Below are positions 45,540-54,318 of a DNA stretch of 64,000 nucleotides, piece after piece. A program made the position numbers and the translations under genes. The notes beneath the pieces were generated by a model, which worked only from the letters and a program-made list of their open reading frames with translations, had not been told where the DNA came from and did no database searches. Position 1 is the stretch's first letter. Each line of letters starts with the position of its first letter. The DNA is from Mixta hanseatica (lineage in GTDB: Bacteria > Pseudomonadota > Gammaproteobacteria > Enterobacterales > Enterobacteriaceae), in the NCBI RefSeq assembly GCF_023517775.1, contig NZ_CP082904.1, positions 124,001-188,000 of the forward strand, written 5' to 3'.

Positions 45540-45781
45540 TGAAAATTAATAAATGGATAGTGTGGATCTTGAGTTTTATCATTTTACTGCTGATGCTTAA
45601 TCTTATTGTGCCAAAGTTTATTTCGGTTGATCTTCAGTATCGGATAGCAGATATAGCTGGCGTAGCTGGCGCAGAGCAGATTGGTAATATGCTGGTAAAT
45701 ATAACCTTTATTATCTCACTGATTCTTGCCGTTATTATTTTTGCGGTCGCAGTGACGCTAACGCGTAGCAGAAAACGTTAA
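45539..45781 (+). CDS. Small two-helix membrane protein, candidate immunity partner
   Basis: An 80-residue protein with two hydrophobic helices (about 6-26 and 48-72) and a basic C-terminus TLTRSRKR. Its ATG overlaps the stop of the DUF2778 gene, so the two are translated together, as in effector/immunity pairs. No recognised family. The open frame is intact although its partner looks damaged. Confidence 0.6.
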   Translation: MKINKWIVWILSFIILLLMLNLIVPKFISVDLQYRIADIAGVAGAEQIGNMLVNITFIISLILAVIIFAVAVTLTRSRKR

Positions 45782-45790
45782 GCTGCCTGG

Positions 45791-45816
45791 AAAAAGCCCC
45801 ATAGCTGGCAGGGGCT
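45791..45816 (-). terminator. Terminator after GST gene
   Basis: On the minus strand AGCCCC/GGGGCT pair around ten bases and are followed by TTTTTCC. Confidence 0.6.
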
Positions 45817-45875
45817 GTTAACCGGCGCTCCAGCGCAACGAAGCGTTGAAGATGCCAGGTAACGCTTATCTGGGG

Positions 45876-46517
45876 TTACCAGTTACGCAGTTCGGCATAG
45901 GGCACCATCACATGCTCCTGATAAGCCGGACGCTGCGTTAAGCGCTGGTAATATTTTTCCAGCGCGGGTAAAGCGGGGCGCGCAATCTCCAGCGTGTAAT
46001 AACGATATAGCAGCGTGCCGAACATAATATCCGCTACCGTCAGCCGATCGCCCGCCAGATAGTCGTGCTGCGTCAGTTGATGGTCAGCAATCTTTAGCAG
46101 ATTCGTCAGATTATCCAGCGCGGCGGCAATCGCCTGCTCATCGCGATCTTCCGGCGCCCCCATAAACACCGGCCAGAAAATCGGGCGGATAAAACTCACG
46201 TACACGCTCGATTTTGCCCATTCCGCCCAGACATCAATCGCCGCTCGCGCCAGCGCCGATTGCGGCCAGAAGGCATCATCACCATAGCGGCCGGCAAGGT
46301 AGCGGACAATGGCGGCAGACTCAAACAGCGGCGGACTGCTATCATCGCAGAGTACCGGCACCAGACCGTTGGGGTTCATCGCCAAAAATTCCGGCGTATG
46401 ATTACCGCCATATTTATGTCCGATGTCGATACGCTGGTAAGGCAGCCCCAGCTCGCCGATACACCACATCACAACCTGTACATTTGATGAAGTCTTACGT
46501 CCCCAAACTTTAAGCAT
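45876..46517 (-). CDS. Glutathione S-transferase family protein
   Basis: A 213-residue cytoplasmic GST. The N-terminal thioredoxin-like domain (about 1-80) starts MLKVWGRKTSSNVQVVMWC, with the likely catalytic serine at residue 10 or 11. The cis-proline is in NGLVPVL, and the gamma-glutamyl-binding ES is in PPLFESAAIVRYLA. The helical C-terminal domain has the N-capping box LTVADIMFG. The ribosome site before the ATG is AGGAGAG. Substrate unknown. The next gene on this strand, kdgK, lies upstream with 48 bases between. Confidence 0.88.
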   Translation of the reverse strand: MLKVWGRKTSSNVQVVMWCIGELGLPYQRIDIGHKYGGNHTPEFLAMNPNGLVPVLCDDSSPPLFESAAIVRYLAGRYGDDAFWPQSALARAAIDVWAEWAKSSVYVSFIRPIFWPVFMGAPEDRDEQAIAAALDNLTNLLKIADHQLTQHDYLAGDRLTVADIMFGTLLYRYYTLEIARPALPALEKYYQRLTQRPAYQEHVMVPYAELRNW

Positions 46518-46565
46518 TGCTTACTCTCCTGAGCGATAGCGGAAAGTACAGCATAGGCGCAGCGG

Positions 46566-47498
46566 TTAGCGCGGCATAGCGTTAAGCGGAATAATTGCGC
46601 CACGATGCTGGATAACGGTGCTGGCGGTCAGGTGTCCGCGCTGCGCCGCCTCCTGAGCATTGCCGCCGCACAGCCGCACCGCCAGATAACCGGCGCTAAA
46701 CGAGTCGCCAGCTGCGGTGGTATCGATGATCTTTTCTTTCTCCAGGCGGATGGCCGGCACCTCCAACAGCGGCTCATCATTCAGCGCCACCAGGCACGCC
46801 TCGGCGCCACGCTTAATCACGATTTCGCTCACGCCGGCGGCGCGGGTACGGGCGATCACCTGTTCCACAGGCGCTTCGTCCCACAGCGCGCTTTCATCAT
46901 CCAGCGTCAGGAAGGCGATATCGGTACAGTTCAGTATCGCCTGATACGCCTGCTGCGCCGCGTTACGGCTCGCCCAAAGGCGGGGACGATAATTGTTATC
47001 AAAGATGACTTTGCCGCCGTTAGCGCGACAGGCGGAGAGCAGCGTCATCAGCCGCTGACGATCTTCCGCCGACAGAATCGCCAGGCTGATGCCGCTGAGG
47101 TAGAGATAATCGAACTGCGCCAGCTGCTGGCAAATCGCCTCCGCCTGCGGGCTTTGCAGCCAGAATCGTGCGGCGGCTTCATTACGCCAGTAACTAAAGG
47201 TGCGCTCGCCGTGCGCGTCGGTTTCAATTACATACAGGCCGGGCAGGCGATTTTCCAGACGTTGTACCAGCTCGGTTTTAACCCCTTCCTGCTGCCACGC
47301 GGCCAGCATCTCGCTGCTGAAGTTATCGTTGCCCAGCGCGGTGACGTACTCTACCGTCAGCTGGTCAGCCTGCGTTTGACGCGCGATATAAACGGCTGTA
47401 TTCAGCGTATCACCGCCAAAGCCGCGTTTTAGCGCCTCTCCCTGTGATGAAAGTTCAATCATGCACTCGCCGATTACCGCAATTTTTTTCCCTGCCAT
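46566..47498 (-). CDS. kdgK: 2-Keto-3-deoxygluconate kinase KdgK
   Basis: Phosphorylates 2-keto-3-deoxygluconate from pectin and hexuronate breakdown to KDPG. It has 310 residues from the ATG at 47498 (MAGKKIAVIGECMIEL), as in E. coli. A longer frame of 19 extra codons is arginine-rich and unlike the family. PfkB kinase signatures seen are GGDTLNTAVYIARQ and DTTAAGDSFSAGYLAVR, the latter with the catalytic aspartate. GGGGGTGATTAGG precedes the ATG. The gene keeps its E. coli position between yhjJ and pdeH. Confidence 0.96.
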   Translation of the reverse strand: MAGKKIAVIGECMIELSSQGEALKRGFGGDTLNTAVYIARQTQADQLTVEYVTALGNDNFSSEMLAAWQQEGVKTELVQRLENRLPGLYVIETDAHGERTFSYWRNEAAARFWLQSPQAEAICQQLAQFDYLYLSGISLAILSAEDRQRLMTLLSACRANGGKVIFDNNYRPRLWASRNAAQQAYQAILNCTDIAFLTLDDESALWDEAPVEQVIARTRAAGVSEIVIKRGAEACLVALNDEPLLEVPAIRLEKEKIIDTTAAGDSFSAGYLAVRLCGGNAQEAAQRGHLTASTVIQHRGAIIPLNAMPR

Positions 47499-47590
47499 CC
47501 TAATCACCCCCGTAATGAAAGGCTTTAGTCTCCACCGAGCGCGGCGGCGAGTCAATATTTTAAAACAGCGTTTTAATTTAACTTAAGTGT

Positions 47591-47617
47591 TTAATTTGTT
47601 GAGATAAGCGGCGATAA
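47591..47617 (+). promoter_or_regulatory. FliA (sigma-28)-type promoter of pdeH
   Basis: TTAATTTG (47591-47598), 11 bases, GGCGATAA (47610-47617). The -10 matches GCCGATAA at seven of eight positions and the -35 matches TAAAGTTT at five of eight. E. coli pdeH (yhjH) is a class 3 flagellar gene read from a FliA promoter. This one lies about 145 bases before the start. Confidence 0.6.
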
Positions 47618-47762
47618 AACGATAAATCCCCCCGTTATTGTCACGATTGAAAAGGTTACCTGCTGATAAAGTAGCTGGCTTCAACGCTGCGTTAGTCCTG
47701 GACATGTTACCAGCACGTCGCGATTGACTGAGGAACAGGGCCTGACCACCAGGATTACAATC

Positions 47763-48542
47763 ATGATGATGAATAAAATCAGTCATCGGCTTCCCTCCTC
47801 AATTGTCATACAACAACATCAGGAACGGCGGCACTATTGGCTGGAATGCCAGCGTTTTTACACCTTTCAACCGATATATCAGGTTACGGGCCGCCTGATG
47901 GCAATTGAGCTGCTGACTGCGGTGTCGCATCCTTCTGCGCCGGGGCAGAAACAGTCGCCGGAACGTTATTTTGCTGCACTGGATATTTCTCAACGCTTAT
48001 ATGTCATTCAGGAACAGCTGGAGTTGCTAAGCCGCTGGGAACACTTTTTCGCCGAGTCCGGATGCGTGGCCTCGGTCAATATTGACGGGCCGGCGCTGCT
48101 GGCGATTCAGCACCATGCGCCGCTGCGCGCGCTGATTGCCCGACTGCCCTGGATCCGTTTTGAGCTGGTCGAGCATCATGTTTTGCCGCAGGAAGAAATG
48201 GTGGCGCAGATGCCGGAGCTGGGCGCGCTGTGGCTGGATGACTTCGGTTCCGGTATGGCGAATTTCTCAGCCCTGACGGAGCTCAGTTACGACCACATCA
48301 AGCTGGCGCGCGAGCTGTTTCTGCTGTTGCGTAATAGCGAAGAGGGCCGCAGCCTGTTTACTACGCTACTGGCGCTGATAAATCGCTACTGCAAAGGCGT
48401 GATTGTCGAAGGGGTAGAAACCGCCGAGCAGTGGGAGCAGGTGCGCAATTCGTCCGCTTTTGCCGCCCAGGGCTACTTCTTTGCGCGCCCGCAGCCTTTT
48501 GATGCGTTGGTTAACCTGCCGTTTCAGCTTCCAGGATGCTGA
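47763..48542 (+). CDS. pdeH: c-di-GMP phosphodiesterase PdeH
   Basis: A stand-alone cytoplasmic EAL phosphodiesterase that keeps c-di-GMP low during motility and opposes cellulose synthesis. It has 259 residues from the ATG at 47763, chosen for the AGGA site nine bases upstream; two further in-frame ATGs follow at once. Catalytic residues are present: AIELLT (EAL position), SVNIDGP, FELVEHH, LWLDDFGSGMANFS, HIKLARELF, VIVEGVETAEQW and AAQGYFF. Length and context match E. coli YhjH. It probably counteracts the diguanylate cyclases feeding the bcs locus upstream. Confidence 0.95.
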   Translation: MMMNKISHRLPSSIVIQQHQERRHYWLECQRFYTFQPIYQVTGRLMAIELLTAVSHPSAPGQKQSPERYFAALDISQRLYVIQEQLELLSRWEHFFAESGCVASVNIDGPALLAIQHHAPLRALIARLPWIRFELVEHHVLPQEEMVAQMPELGALWLDDFGSGMANFSALTELSYDHIKLARELFLLLRNSEEGRSLFTTLLALINRYCKGVIVEGVETAEQWEQVRNSSAFAAQGYFFARPQPFDALVNLPFQLPGC

Positions 48543-48595
48543 TTTGCTTCCTCTCTACTATCTTTACCAAATAGCTTGCAGGTAAGGAGACGGAG

Positions 48596-50659
48596 ATGTC
48601 ACGCGCAGGAAAAATTACCAGCTGGGTGATTGGGATTTTTTGTTTGCTGGTTGTGGTGTTGGTGGTTGTCATCGCAACCTTCAACTGGAATCGCCTGAAA
48701 CCAACCATCAACCAGAAAGTCTCAACGGAGCTGAACCGGCCTTTCGCTATTCGCGGCGACCTTGGCGTTAACTGGTCGCGCAACCGTGATGAACAGGGCT
48801 GGCGCCGTTGGGTGCCCTGGCCGCAAATTCATGCGGAAGATATTATGCTGGGCAACCCGCCCGATATTCCTGAAGTGACGATGGTGCACCTCCAGCGCGC
48901 CGATGCCACTATTTCACCGCTGGCGCTGTTGCACAAAGAGATCTTTATTCCCTGGATCAAGCTGCAACAGCCGGACGCCAGACTGATCCAGACCGCCAAT
49001 AAAAAGAACAACTGGACCTTCGATCTGGCTAACAGCGACCAGCCGGAAACGGAGCCGTCGCCGCCTTCTGCCTGGTCATTCCGTCTGGATAATATTCAGT
49101 TTGACCGCGCGCATATCGCTTATCGCGATGCGGTCAATAAAGCCAATGTCAAAATGGAAGTGGATCCGTTGGGCAAACCGGTGCCGTATGGTCAGGTTGT
49201 CGGCGGCGATGATAAGCAGAAGGGCGCGGCGGATTTCATCTTCGGCTGGCGCGCCAGCGGAACCTGGAACGATCAGCAGCTGGATGGCCGCGGCAAACTG
49301 GGCGGCATGCTTTCGCTACGCAGTAAAAACACGCCGTTCCCGATCCAGGCGGAAGTACGCAATGGCACCACGCGCGTGGGAATTACCGGCAGCCTGCAGG
49401 ATCCGCTGAACCTGGGCGGCCTGGATCTGCGCGTGCGATTCTCCGGCGATACGCTGGCTAACCTGTACGATTTAACCGGCGTCCTGCTGCCGGATACGCC
49501 GCCATATGAAACTGACGGTCATCTCAAAGTGAAGTTCCGCGAAAAAGGCGATGCCGTTTATCACTACGAGAATTTTAATGGTCATATCGGCGATAGCGAT
49601 ATTCATGGCACGCTGACCTATACGCAGGGTAAACCGCGACCGAAGCTGAGCGGCGAAGTGGTGTCACGCCAGCTGCGCATGGCGGATTTGGGGCCGCTGA
49701 TCGGGGTAGATTCTGCTAAAGAGAGCGATAAGAGCACGCGCGCCGAGGCGCAACGTAGCGAAAGCAGCAATCAGCCCACCGATCGCGTCCTGCCCCACGA
49801 TCGTTTTGATACTAAAAACTGGGACGTAATGGATGCCGACGTGAAGTTTAGCGGCAAGCGCATTGAACACAGTAATTCATTGCCGTTAAGCGACCTGTAT
49901 ACCCATCTGGAACTAAAGGACGGCGACCTGCTACTGGATCCGCTGCGTTTTGGCATTGCGGGCGGCAATATCAACTCAACGATTCGTCTGGAGGGCAGTA
50001 AGTCGCCGATGCGCGGCCGTGCCGATCTGCATGCGCGTCGGCTGCATCTGCGTCAGCTTTTCCCGGACGTAGAGGCGATGCGCAGCAGCATGGGCGAACT
50101 GAACGGCGATGCGAAGCTGAGCGGCACCGGCAACTCGGTCGCGGATTTGCTGGCCACCAGTAACGGCGATCTGAAGCTGTTGATGAATGACGGCGTCATC
50201 AGCCGTAGCCTGATGGAAATTGTCGGCCTGAATGTGGGCAATTACGTGGTGGGCAAACTGTTTGGCGATGACGAAGTACGTATCAACTGCGCGGCGGCTA
50301 ACCTGGACGTGCGTAACGGCGTGGCCTCGTCACGGCTGTTTGTTTTCGATACCACTAATGCGGTCGTTAATCTCTCCGGTAACGTTAACTTCGCCAATGA
50401 GCGGATGGATCTGTCGATCAACCCAGAAAGTAAAGGCGTGCGTATCGTGACGCTGCGTTCACCGCTTTATGTACGCGGCACCTTTAAAAACCCGGATGCG
50501 GGCGTGAAGACCGGGCCGCTGTTAGCGCGCGGCGCGGCGGCGGTAGCGTTAGGTACGGTGCTGACGCCAGCGGCGGCGCTGCTGGCGTTAATCTCGCCCA
50601 GCGATAATGAAGATAACCAGTGCGTTAACGTGCTACAGCAGATGAAAGAGCAGAAGTAA
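48596..50659 (+). CDS. yhjG: AsmA-family protein YhjG
   Basis: A 687-residue inner-membrane-anchored periplasmic protein of the AsmA family, several members of which carry phospholipids between envelope membranes. One N-terminal membrane helix (residues 8-30) is followed by the AsmA N-terminal stretch LKPTINQKVSTELNRPFAIRGDLGV. The C-terminal AsmA domain includes MNDGVISRSLMEIVGLNVGNYVV and ESKGVRIVTLRSPLYVRGTFKNP. AAGGAGACGGAG precedes the ATG. It is the E. coli YhjG orthologue with the same neighbours. Its specific role is not established. Confidence 0.94.
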   Translation: MSRAGKITSWVIGIFCLLVVVLVVVIATFNWNRLKPTINQKVSTELNRPFAIRGDLGVNWSRNRDEQGWRRWVPWPQIHAEDIMLGNPPDIPEVTMVHLQRADATISPLALLHKEIFIPWIKLQQPDARLIQTANKKNNWTFDLANSDQPETEPSPPSAWSFRLDNIQFDRAHIAYRDAVNKANVKMEVDPLGKPVPYGQVVGGDDKQKGAADFIFGWRASGTWNDQQLDGRGKLGGMLSLRSKNTPFPIQAEVRNGTTRVGITGSLQDPLNLGGLDLRVRFSGDTLANLYDLTGVLLPDTPPYETDGHLKVKFREKGDAVYHYENFNGHIGDSDIHGTLTYTQGKPRPKLSGEVVSRQLRMADLGPLIGVDSAKESDKSTRAEAQRSESSNQPTDRVLPHDRFDTKNWDVMDADVKFSGKRIEHSNSLPLSDLYTHLELKDGDLLLDPLRFGIAGGNINSTIRLEGSKSPMRGRADLHARRLHLRQLFPDVEAMRSSMGELNGDAKLSGTGNSVADLLATSNGDLKLLMNDGVISRSLMEIVGLNVGNYVVGKLFGDDEVRINCAAANLDVRNGVASSRLFVFDTTNAVVNLSGNVNFANERMDLSINPESKGVRIVTLRSPLYVRGTFKNPDAGVKTGPLLARGAAAVALGTVLTPAAALLALISPSDNEDNQCVNVLQQMKEQK

Positions 50660-50693
50660 TCTTTTGCCTGGCTGAAGACTGACATAAGTTGAT

Positions 50694-50728
50694 AAAACCC
50701 GTATTCAAATTTGAATACGGGTTTTTTT
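50694..50728 (+). terminator. Terminator after yhjG
   Basis: A perfect palindrome over 50698-50721 (CCCGTATTCAAA and its complement) with flanking A-run and T-run; bidirectional in form. Confidence 0.92.
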
Positions 50729-50903
50729 ATTTTGTCGGATAAGTTTATATCTGGTCTGCGCTGCTGTGCATAAAATGACTGCTGCAACATCAATGGCGTT
50801 TCACGTCGACAACAAATGGTCGATAGCGGCAATACCATCCAATTCCATTTGATAGAAATTTAAGTGAGCCAATTGCTCGTTTATTTGGAGAAGGAATTCA
50901 ATT

Positions 50904-51239
50904 ATGAGAGTGCTAAATAATGAAAGCGTCACTAAAGTTTTCGGCGCGGGCGCTAATTCGGGATCTGAAAACGTTGGAATGAACAGGCATTCCGGGAAAG
51001 GCAGTCAGGGCCGTAACAATGGTGGCTCAGTTCCCAATACTCCTCAGAACTGCGTGGGATGGAATATTTTTGGTGGATTGATAGCAGGCTCGGTCGGTGG
51101 AGCGCCGGGAGTAGTGGCTGGGTCAATTGGCGGTGCGGTTGTAGGTATGGGAACTTGTTTTAACGATAACGGCGCTAACAACGGCTCGGGGTCTCACGGG
51201 TCTGATTCTAACTGCTCCGGCAATGATTGCTCTTGGTGA
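50904..51239 (+). CDS. Class II microcin-like precursor
   Basis: A 111-residue bacteriocin-like precursor. The leader MRVLNNESVTKVFGAG resembles double-glycine-type microcin leaders (MR.L...E...VSG[AG]), with cleavage likely after GA or GAG near 15-16. The following segment is Gly/Ser/Asn-rich. A hydrophobic Gly-zipper core runs IFGGLIAGSVGGAPGVVAGS..., about residues 55-84. A hydrophilic Gly/Ser tail follows. Four cysteines (QNCVGW, GTCFND, SNCSGNDCSW) could form two disulfides. GGAGAAGG is an excellent ribosome site. It lies in an AT-rich spacer between yhjG and yhjE that has no such genes in E. coli. A small membrane protein follows after three bases. No peptidase-ABC exporter is in the window. 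Confidence 0.6.
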   Translation: MRVLNNESVTKVFGAGANSGSENVGMNRHSGKGSQGRNNGGSVPNTPQNCVGWNIFGGLIAGSVGGAPGVVAGSIGGAVVGMGTCFNDNGANNGSGSHGSDSNCSGNDCSW

Positions 51240-51242
51240 ATT

Positions 51243-51452
51243 ATGTGGCCTCCCTATACAACGATTAGAGCGAAAATCATAATCTCGTTCCTGTATCCTG
51301 TAGTGCTGTTTTACACGCTGCATCATTGCTCTATATTTTTCATGGCAGAAAACACAGCTGTGGCAGATTATTTTGTTGCATTATTGGCTGCATTTGGCAC
51401 GAGAAGCTTGTTATTAACGATTTATAAGCTAATTATATGGTATCGCAACTAA
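51243..51452 (+). CDS. Small membrane protein, candidate microcin immunity
   Basis: A 69-residue protein with two hydrophobic segments (about 10-32 and 42-62) starting three bases after the microcin-like gene, as immunity genes usually do. No family recognised. The ribosome site is poor, so coupled translation with the upstream gene is likely. Confidence 0.55.
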   Translation: MWPPYTTIRAKIIISFLYPVVLFYTLHHCSIFFMAENTAVADYFVALLAAFGTRSLLLTIYKLIIWYRN

Positions 51453-51481
51453 CTTTATTTTGAAAAGAGAGCTTAACCAAT

Positions 51482-51568
51482 ATGTTGTTAGCTCCATTCG
51501 TGCGCTTTATAAAGTGGCTGCGGGAAAAACTGTTTAGATACGCTAGTGAAGACAATTGGTCAATCTGA
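51482..51568 (+). CDS. Possible 28-residue peptide
   Basis: An ATG at 51482 preceded by GAGAG opens 28 codons reading MLLAPFVRFIKWLREKLFRY and a short acidic end. It is amphipathic and basic. It could be a real third gene of the microcin cassette, or chance. Confidence 0.25.
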   Translation: MLLAPFVRFIKWLREKLFRYASEDNWSI

Positions 51569-51592
51569 CGGGTTTAACCAAGATAATTAATC

Positions 51593-51627
51593 AAAAAAAG
51601 GCCGCAGCATGGGTTTGCTGCGGCCTG
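51593..51627 (-). terminator. Terminator after yhjE
   Basis: GGCCGCAGCA pairs with TGCTGCGGCC; on the minus strand it is followed by seven Ts. Near the yhjE stop. Confidence 0.9.
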
Positions 51628-51645
51628 TATCTAAACCAGCAAAAA

Positions 51646-52977
51646 TTACGCTTCGTACAGTGTTTGATGGCGCGTCTCTTTGCAGGCGATCAGCGCAACC
51701 AGCGTCAGCAGCGCCATCGCCGCCAGATAGAGGCCGACGGCGAACAGCCCGTAATTGGCATTAAGCCAGGCGGCGATATAGGGCGCCACCGAGGCGCCGA
51801 GAATCGACGACAAATTGTAAGAGAACGATGCGCCGGTATAACGCACTTCGGTCGGGAACAGCTCCGGCAGCAGCGCGCCCATCGGGCCAAATGTCAGCCC
51901 CATAATGCTCAGGCCGATCAGCAGGAACAGCATCATCATCGTCTGGCTACCGGAGGCCATCAGTGACGGAAACAGCAGCGCAAACACCAGAATCCCCAGC
52001 GTAATGACGATCATGGTTTTACGACGGCCAAAGCGGTCAGCCAGCAGACCGGCAATCGGCACCATCACACCGAAACCAATTACCGCCACCATCAGCATCC
52101 ACAGCAGACTATTTCGCGAGAAGCCAAGACCGGCAGGCACCGGCGCAGTGCCGTAGCTCATTGAGTAAACAGTCATAATATAAAACAACGTGTAGGTCGC
52201 CAGCATGATAAAGGTGCCGAGGATCGTTGCGCCCAGATGTTTGGTCAGCAGCGTACCGATGGGGATGCGCACCTGCTTTTTCTCTTTTTGCACTTTCGCG
52301 AATACCGGGCTTTCATGCAGCGAGACGCGGACATAAAGACCGATAATCACCAGCACCGCCGACAGTACGAACGGCACACGCCAGCCCCAGTTCATAAACT
52401 GCTCGTCGGTTAACAGCCAGGAGAGCAGCAGGAAGGTACCGTTGGCGAAGAAGAAACCAATCGGCGCGCCGAGCTGTGGAAAGGAACCATACAACGCGCG
52501 TTTTTTCGCCGGGGCGTTTTCCGTCGCCAGCAGCGCCGCGCCGCCCCATTCGCCGCCCAGCCCCAGACCCTGACCGAAGCGCGCCAGCGCCAGCAGCAGC
52601 GGCGCAAAGACGCCAATAGTGTCATAGCCGGGCAGCAGGCCGATCACCACCGTAGAGATGCCCATGGTTAACAGCGAGGCGACCAGCGTCGCTTTACGAC
52701 CGACGCGATCGCCGAAATGACCAAAGAGCGCCGAACCGATGGGGCGGGCGACAAAAGCGATGGCGAAGGTGGCCAGCGACTGTAGCGTAGCCACCGTTGC
52801 GTCACCCTGCGGGAAGAAAATATGCGGGAAAACAATCACTGCGGCGGTGGCGTAAATATAAAAATCGAAGAATTCGATAGCGGTGCCCACCAGCGACGCA
52901 ATAACCACTTTACTGCGTGAATTAACCTGAGCGTTGTCGTTCTCGGTATCGATTGTTGGAGCGATGGATGCTTGCAT
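51646..52977 (-). CDS. yhjE: MFS transporter YhjE
   Basis: A 443-residue inner-membrane metabolite:proton symporter of the MFS (ShiA/ProP-like) family, the E. coli YhjE orthologue. Twelve membrane segments can be traced. The loop 2-3 motif is GHFGDRVGRKATL, its repeat in the second half LLADRFGRRKTM, and the family stretch ARFGQGLGLGGEWGGAALLATENAP is present. The N-terminus MQASIAPTIDTEN is cytoplasmic. Substrate unknown. It has its own terminator. Confidence 0.94.
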   Translation of the reverse strand: MQASIAPTIDTENDNAQVNSRSKVVIASLVGTAIEFFDFYIYATAAVIVFPHIFFPQGDATVATLQSLATFAIAFVARPIGSALFGHFGDRVGRKATLVASLLTMGISTVVIGLLPGYDTIGVFAPLLLALARFGQGLGLGGEWGGAALLATENAPAKKRALYGSFPQLGAPIGFFFANGTFLLLSWLLTDEQFMNWGWRVPFVLSAVLVIIGLYVRVSLHESPVFAKVQKEKKQVRIPIGTLLTKHLGATILGTFIMLATYTLFYIMTVYSMSYGTAPVPAGLGFSRNSLLWMLMVAVIGFGVMVPIAGLLADRFGRRKTMIVITLGILVFALLFPSLMASGSQTMMMLFLLIGLSIMGLTFGPMGALLPELFPTEVRYTGASFSYNLSSILGASVAPYIAAWLNANYGLFAVGLYLAAMALLTLVALIACKETRHQTLYEA

Positions 52978-53259
52978 AATTGTTTCTTATTTTTAAGTCG
53001 TGTCGAGGAATCTTACGCACTGGCTCTAACGCGTTCAATGGTGAAAAGCCGCGTCACGGCTGGCTTCGACGGGCGAAAAGTGAATAATTTTTAACAATAA
53101 AGCTTTATCGGCGGATGGCAGGGCGAACGGCCTTTTTTCTGGCGGGAATCACTGCAAAACAGGGAAATAAAAGTGAGGGGTTAGTTATTCATGCTGGCTA
53201 TCGGTTAAAGATTGCGCGCAACGCGGCATTTTCATCTGCGACGCCGCGTCGCGCGTGGG

Positions 53260-54267
53260 CTATTTTTTCCGGCGTAGCTCCAGTTTCGGGTCATCTTTAT
53301 AATTAGCGGTCGCGATCCAGGCGGCACAAAACAGCGTCAGGCGCGCAAAGAAGTAGAAAAATGCCATCAGGCCCAGCACCGAACCAAAGGCCGCGCCGGA
53401 AGGCGAGGCGGCCAGCTTCGGCAGTGTCATGGTCATGATAAATTTAATCACTTCAAAACCGATTGCCGCCAGCAGCGTACCGCGCAGTAACGCTCGTTTA
53501 TGGGGGCGATGGCGCGGCAGGATCCAGAAAATCCACAGGAACAGCAGATAATTAGCGAAGATCGAAATCGATAACGCAATCAGCGTCATCGCCGGCCGCA
53601 GCCATTCAATATCTTGTAGCCCCAGCGCCCGCACAATCGCATCCTGCGCCGAACCGGCGATAGAAGTCAGCGACAGGGTAATAATTAACGCTACCACTAG
53701 TCCGGTCAGGGAAATGAGATCGCGGGTATATTTGAAATAGATCTTTTCTTTGTCCTGCTTACCGCGCTCAAACACGTCGCGCGACTGGGCGCGAATCGCT
53801 TCACGCAGGTTACCCATCCAGTTGAGGCCGGAATAAAGCGCAACCAGCAGGCCGGTAATGCCCACCGTGGTGCGCTGCTGAACGGCGGTCTGGACAGTAT
53901 TTTTTAACGTACTGGCTAAGGTGGGATCGCTGATGCTGTTGACAATGCGTTCAATTAGCTCGTTCAGCAGCGTGGGATGCGACGCCAGCACAAAGCCCAC
54001 CGCCGCGAAAGAGACCATCAGGATCGGAATCAGCGATAAAAACGAGAAATAGGTAATCGCCGCGCCGAACTGGCTGCCGAGGCGATCGGTAAAGCGTTCC
54101 CCGGCGCGAATAAAGTGCGCCACTGCCGGAATGGCCTGGAACCAGCTTACAAAACGCGACACGCGGGTAATCGAACGGTCAACCGTCGCGTTGCCCGTCT
54201 TGATATTAATCAGGGGTTTCTCTTCTGCTTGTTCGGCAGGAGGCGTGGGGTTTTTGTCCGTCATCAA
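53260..54267 (-). CDS. yhjD: Inner-membrane protein YhjD (YihY/BrkB family)
   Basis: A 335-residue membrane protein with about six helices, the orthologue of E. coli YhjD. Variants of YhjD can suppress loss of MsbA-dependent lipid A export in E. coli, but its normal substrate is unknown. RFTDRLGSQFGAAITYFSFLSLIPILM and SPSGAAFGSVLGLMAFFYFFARLTLFCAAW are family hallmarks. Two starts overlap: TTG at 54267 has AAGGA at nine bases, and ATG at 54264 is three bases later. It follows the LysR gene by 51 bases on the same strand, as in E. coli. Confidence 0.94.
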   Translation of the reverse strand: MMTDKNPTPPAEQAEEKPLINIKTGNATVDRSITRVSRFVSWFQAIPAVAHFIRAGERFTDRLGSQFGAAITYFSFLSLIPILMVSFAAVGFVLASHPTLLNELIERIVNSISDPTLASTLKNTVQTAVQQRTTVGITGLLVALYSGLNWMGNLREAIRAQSRDVFERGKQDKEKIYFKYTRDLISLTGLVVALIITLSLTSIAGSAQDAIVRALGLQDIEWLRPAMTLIALSISIFANYLLFLWIFWILPRHRPHKRALLRGTLLAAIGFEVIKFIMTMTLPKLAASPSGAAFGSVLGLMAFFYFFARLTLFCAAWIATANYKDDPKLELRRKK

Positions 54268-54318
54268 CCGGAATCATCCTTATGTTTAGGGCTTTAGCTT
54301 GTCATTATAGCCGCGCTG

